NCBI GenBank assembly: GCA_030152585.1
Contig: JASLJC010000120.1
Location: 1-6,386, forward strand
Direction of reading: 5' to 3'
From: Savagea sp.
GTDB taxonomy: Bacteria > Bacillota > Bacilli > Bacillales_A > Planococcaceae
Length of the DNA: 6,386 nucleotides
Shown: one piece after another, positions 5,445 through 6,386 of the stretch
How positions within the stretch are numbered: position 1 is the stretch's first letter
How the letters are laid out: each line of letters begins with the position of its first letter
Position numbers and translations under genes: made by a program
The notes under the pieces: model-generated
The model's database searches: none
What the model was told of the DNA's origin: nothing
Seen by the model: the letters and a program-made list of their open reading frames with translations, nothing else

Positions 5445-6200
5445 TTAGAAAAATCCGAGGAGTTTAACGGACATTACGAGTACAGCAACGATGAGAAATC
5501 GTTTAATCCATTTATCACCTTTATGAATGGCGATTGAACTACCGACCCAAGCACCGAGTGCATTACCGATAGCAAGTGTAATACCAATTAGCCAGTGGAC
5601 TTGTCCGTTCCAAATGAAGACGACTAAAGAAGCGGAAACGAACAATCCTGTGACGAACACTTTAATCGCGTTCGATTGGATGAGCGGAAGACTAAAAACG
5701 GCAGTTAAAGCCGCAATGATGAAAAAGCCTGCGCCGGCTTGAATGAACCCACCGTAAATGCCGATGAAGAAGAAGAAAATCATACCGAGTATATTTTGAA
5801 GTGGAGTAAACGTAGCATCTGCTCGTAAATCAGATGACTGTAAAGGTTTCCAAACGATGAAAATAACAGTAATGACCATCATGACAGCAAGTAGCGCATT
5901 AAACCATTCATCTGAAATCGTAATCGCCAAATTTGCCCCGATAATTGAACCGATGACTGCGGGTATTCCAAGTGTTAGTCCGAGTTTTTTATTGAAGTTC
6001 CCACTTTTTTTAAAATGAATAGTTGCAACGATACTTTGTACGACGAGTGCAATCCGATTCGTTCCATTGGCGACCGCTGAAGGGAGGCCAATAAAAATTA
6101 ACATCGGTAATGTCAAAAGAGACCCTTCTGCGGCTACTGTATTAATAATACCTGCTATGAAACCGGTTACAATTACGATGAAAAAAATAGAAATTGACAT
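5445..6200 (-). CDS. TSUP (TauE/SafE) family membrane transporter
   Basis: Integral membrane protein of 251 residues with about 7-8 hydrophobic segments. It shows the two-repeat layout of the TauE/SafE (TSUP) family, whose known members move sulfite, sulfoacetate, thiosulfate or other anions. The first repeat carries GFIAGIINTVAAEGSLLTLP (13-32) and ANGTNR (44-49); the second carries GGFIQAGAGFF (150-160) followed by NAIKVFVTGLF. The family's usual glycine-rich GGGS in the first repeat reads A-A-E-G-S here. The start has AAAGGAGA (6214-6207) 6 bases upstream. It converges on ykkCD and is transcribed away from the SET-type gene. No neighbouring gene points to a substrate, so the cargo is left open. 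Confidence 0.9.
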   Translation of the reverse strand: MSISIFFIVIVTGFIAGIINTVAAEGSLLTLPMLIFIGLPSAVANGTNRIALVVQSIVATIHFKKSGNFNKKLGLTLGIPAVIGSIIGANLAITISDEWFNALLAVMMVITVIFIVWKPLQSSDLRADATFTPLQNILGMIFFFFIGIYGGFIQAGAGFFIIAALTAVFSLPLIQSNAIKVFVTGLFVSASLVVFIWNGQVHWLIGITLAIGNALGAWVGSSIAIHKGDKWIKRFLIVAVLVMSVKLLGFF

Positions 6201-6220
6201 AATGTATCTCCTTTATGATG

Positions 6221-6229
6221 ATTGTATCA
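6221..6229 (-). promoter_or_regulatory. Possible extended -10 for the TSUP gene
   Basis: On the minus strand TGATACAAT reads as an extended -10 (TGn plus TACAAT, a 5/6 match). No good -35 lies 16-18 bases upstream, only T- and A-rich sequence. The predicted start would fall at the edge of the ribosome site and give a leader of about 14 bases. That is short enough to leave this call weak. Confidence 0.25.
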
Positions 6230-6264
6230 TTTTAAAAAATTTAAATAAAGAAAAAACGGAAATA

Positions 6265-6293
6265 TCGACATCTCTTACACGCTATGTTAGAGT
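6265..6293 (+). promoter_or_regulatory. Sigma-A-like promoter for the SET-type gene
   Basis: TCGACA (6265-6270, 5/6 to consensus) is 17 bases from TAGAGT (6288-6293, 4/6). TGT just upstream of the latter gives an extended -10. The expected start near 6300 leaves a leader of about 25 bases with a ribosome site. This is well placed for the plus-strand gene beginning at 6325. Confidence 0.6.
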
Positions 6294-6324
6294 AAATAGA
6301 AATTTAAAAAGTAGAGGCGAATGT

Positions 6325-6386
6325 ATGATAGAAATTCAATCGTCCCCTTTAGGGAACGGTGCGTTTAATCGCGGAGTATTTGCAAC
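6325..6386 (+). CDS. Probable SET-domain protein, N-terminal fragment
   Basis: Only the first 20 codons are in the window: M-I-E-I-Q-S-S-P-L-G-N-G-A-F-N-R-G-V-F-A, running off the edge. The pattern 'SPLGNGAFNRGVFAT' matches the start of bacterial SET-domain proteins, where the G-rGvfA stretch forms the first cofactor-binding segment of protein-lysine methyltransferases. GAGG (6314-6317) lies 7 bases before the ATG, and a promoter-like sequence is upstream. An ATG at 6321 in another frame hits a stop after 15 codons. The identification rests on a short stretch, so the downstream sequence is needed for a firm call. Confidence 0.6.
   Translation, partial: MIEIQSSPLGNGAFNRGVFA

Noticed and set aside
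5527..5742. Plus-strand open frame of 71 codons opposite the TSUP gene
   Set aside because: It is antisense to a clear membrane-protein gene and has no supporting signals.
6321..6368. ATG at 6321 as the start of the edge gene
   Set aside because: This frame meets a stop after 15 codons; the frame from 6325 stays open to the window end and gives the SET-like sequence.

Overview
The window looks like chromosomal DNA of a low-to-moderate GC member of the Bacillaceae or a close relative. Shine-Dalgarno sites are strong and purine-rich (AAAGGAGG type), sigma-A-like promoters are visible, and the proteins resemble the Bacillus LutABC and YkkCD families. Everything sits on ordinary host-like genes. 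I see no insertion sequence, phage gene, CRISPR array, tRNA or rRNA.

Region 1 (1-4540, plus strand) is a carboxylate-use locus. It opens with the last ~70 residues of a PucR/CdaR-type regulator carrying its C-terminal helix-turn-helix. A 148-bp gap follows, holding two clean inverted repeats and a weak promoter-like sequence. Next comes a tight four-gene operon: a GntP-superfamily permease, then lutA, lutB and lutC. LutABC is the iron-sulfur/LUD-domain complex that oxidises L-lactate to pyruvate in Bacillus subtilis. The permease is not of the LctP/LutP lactate permease type, and the linked regulator is PucR-type rather than the GntR-type LutR. How the operon is fed and controlled therefore differs from the textbook arrangement.

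Region 2 (4541-5442, plus strand) is a guanidine-detoxification unit. It has a good extended -10 promoter, a guanidine-I (ykkC-class) riboswitch overlapping an intrinsic terminator, and a translationally coupled pair of small-multidrug-resistance proteins (YkkC, YkkD). A strong 15-bp hairpin terminator closes it. No terminator separates lutC from this unit, so the riboswitch terminator may also stop lut readthrough.

Region 3 (5443-6386) holds a convergent minus-strand TSUP (TauE/SafE-like) membrane transporter. Divergent from it, cut off by the window edge, is the start of what looks like a SET-domain protein with its own recognisable promoter.

Nothing here is clearly a new system. The most informative points are the permease and regulator substitution at the lut operon, the unexplained inverted repeats upstream of it, and the dual role possible for the riboswitch terminator.
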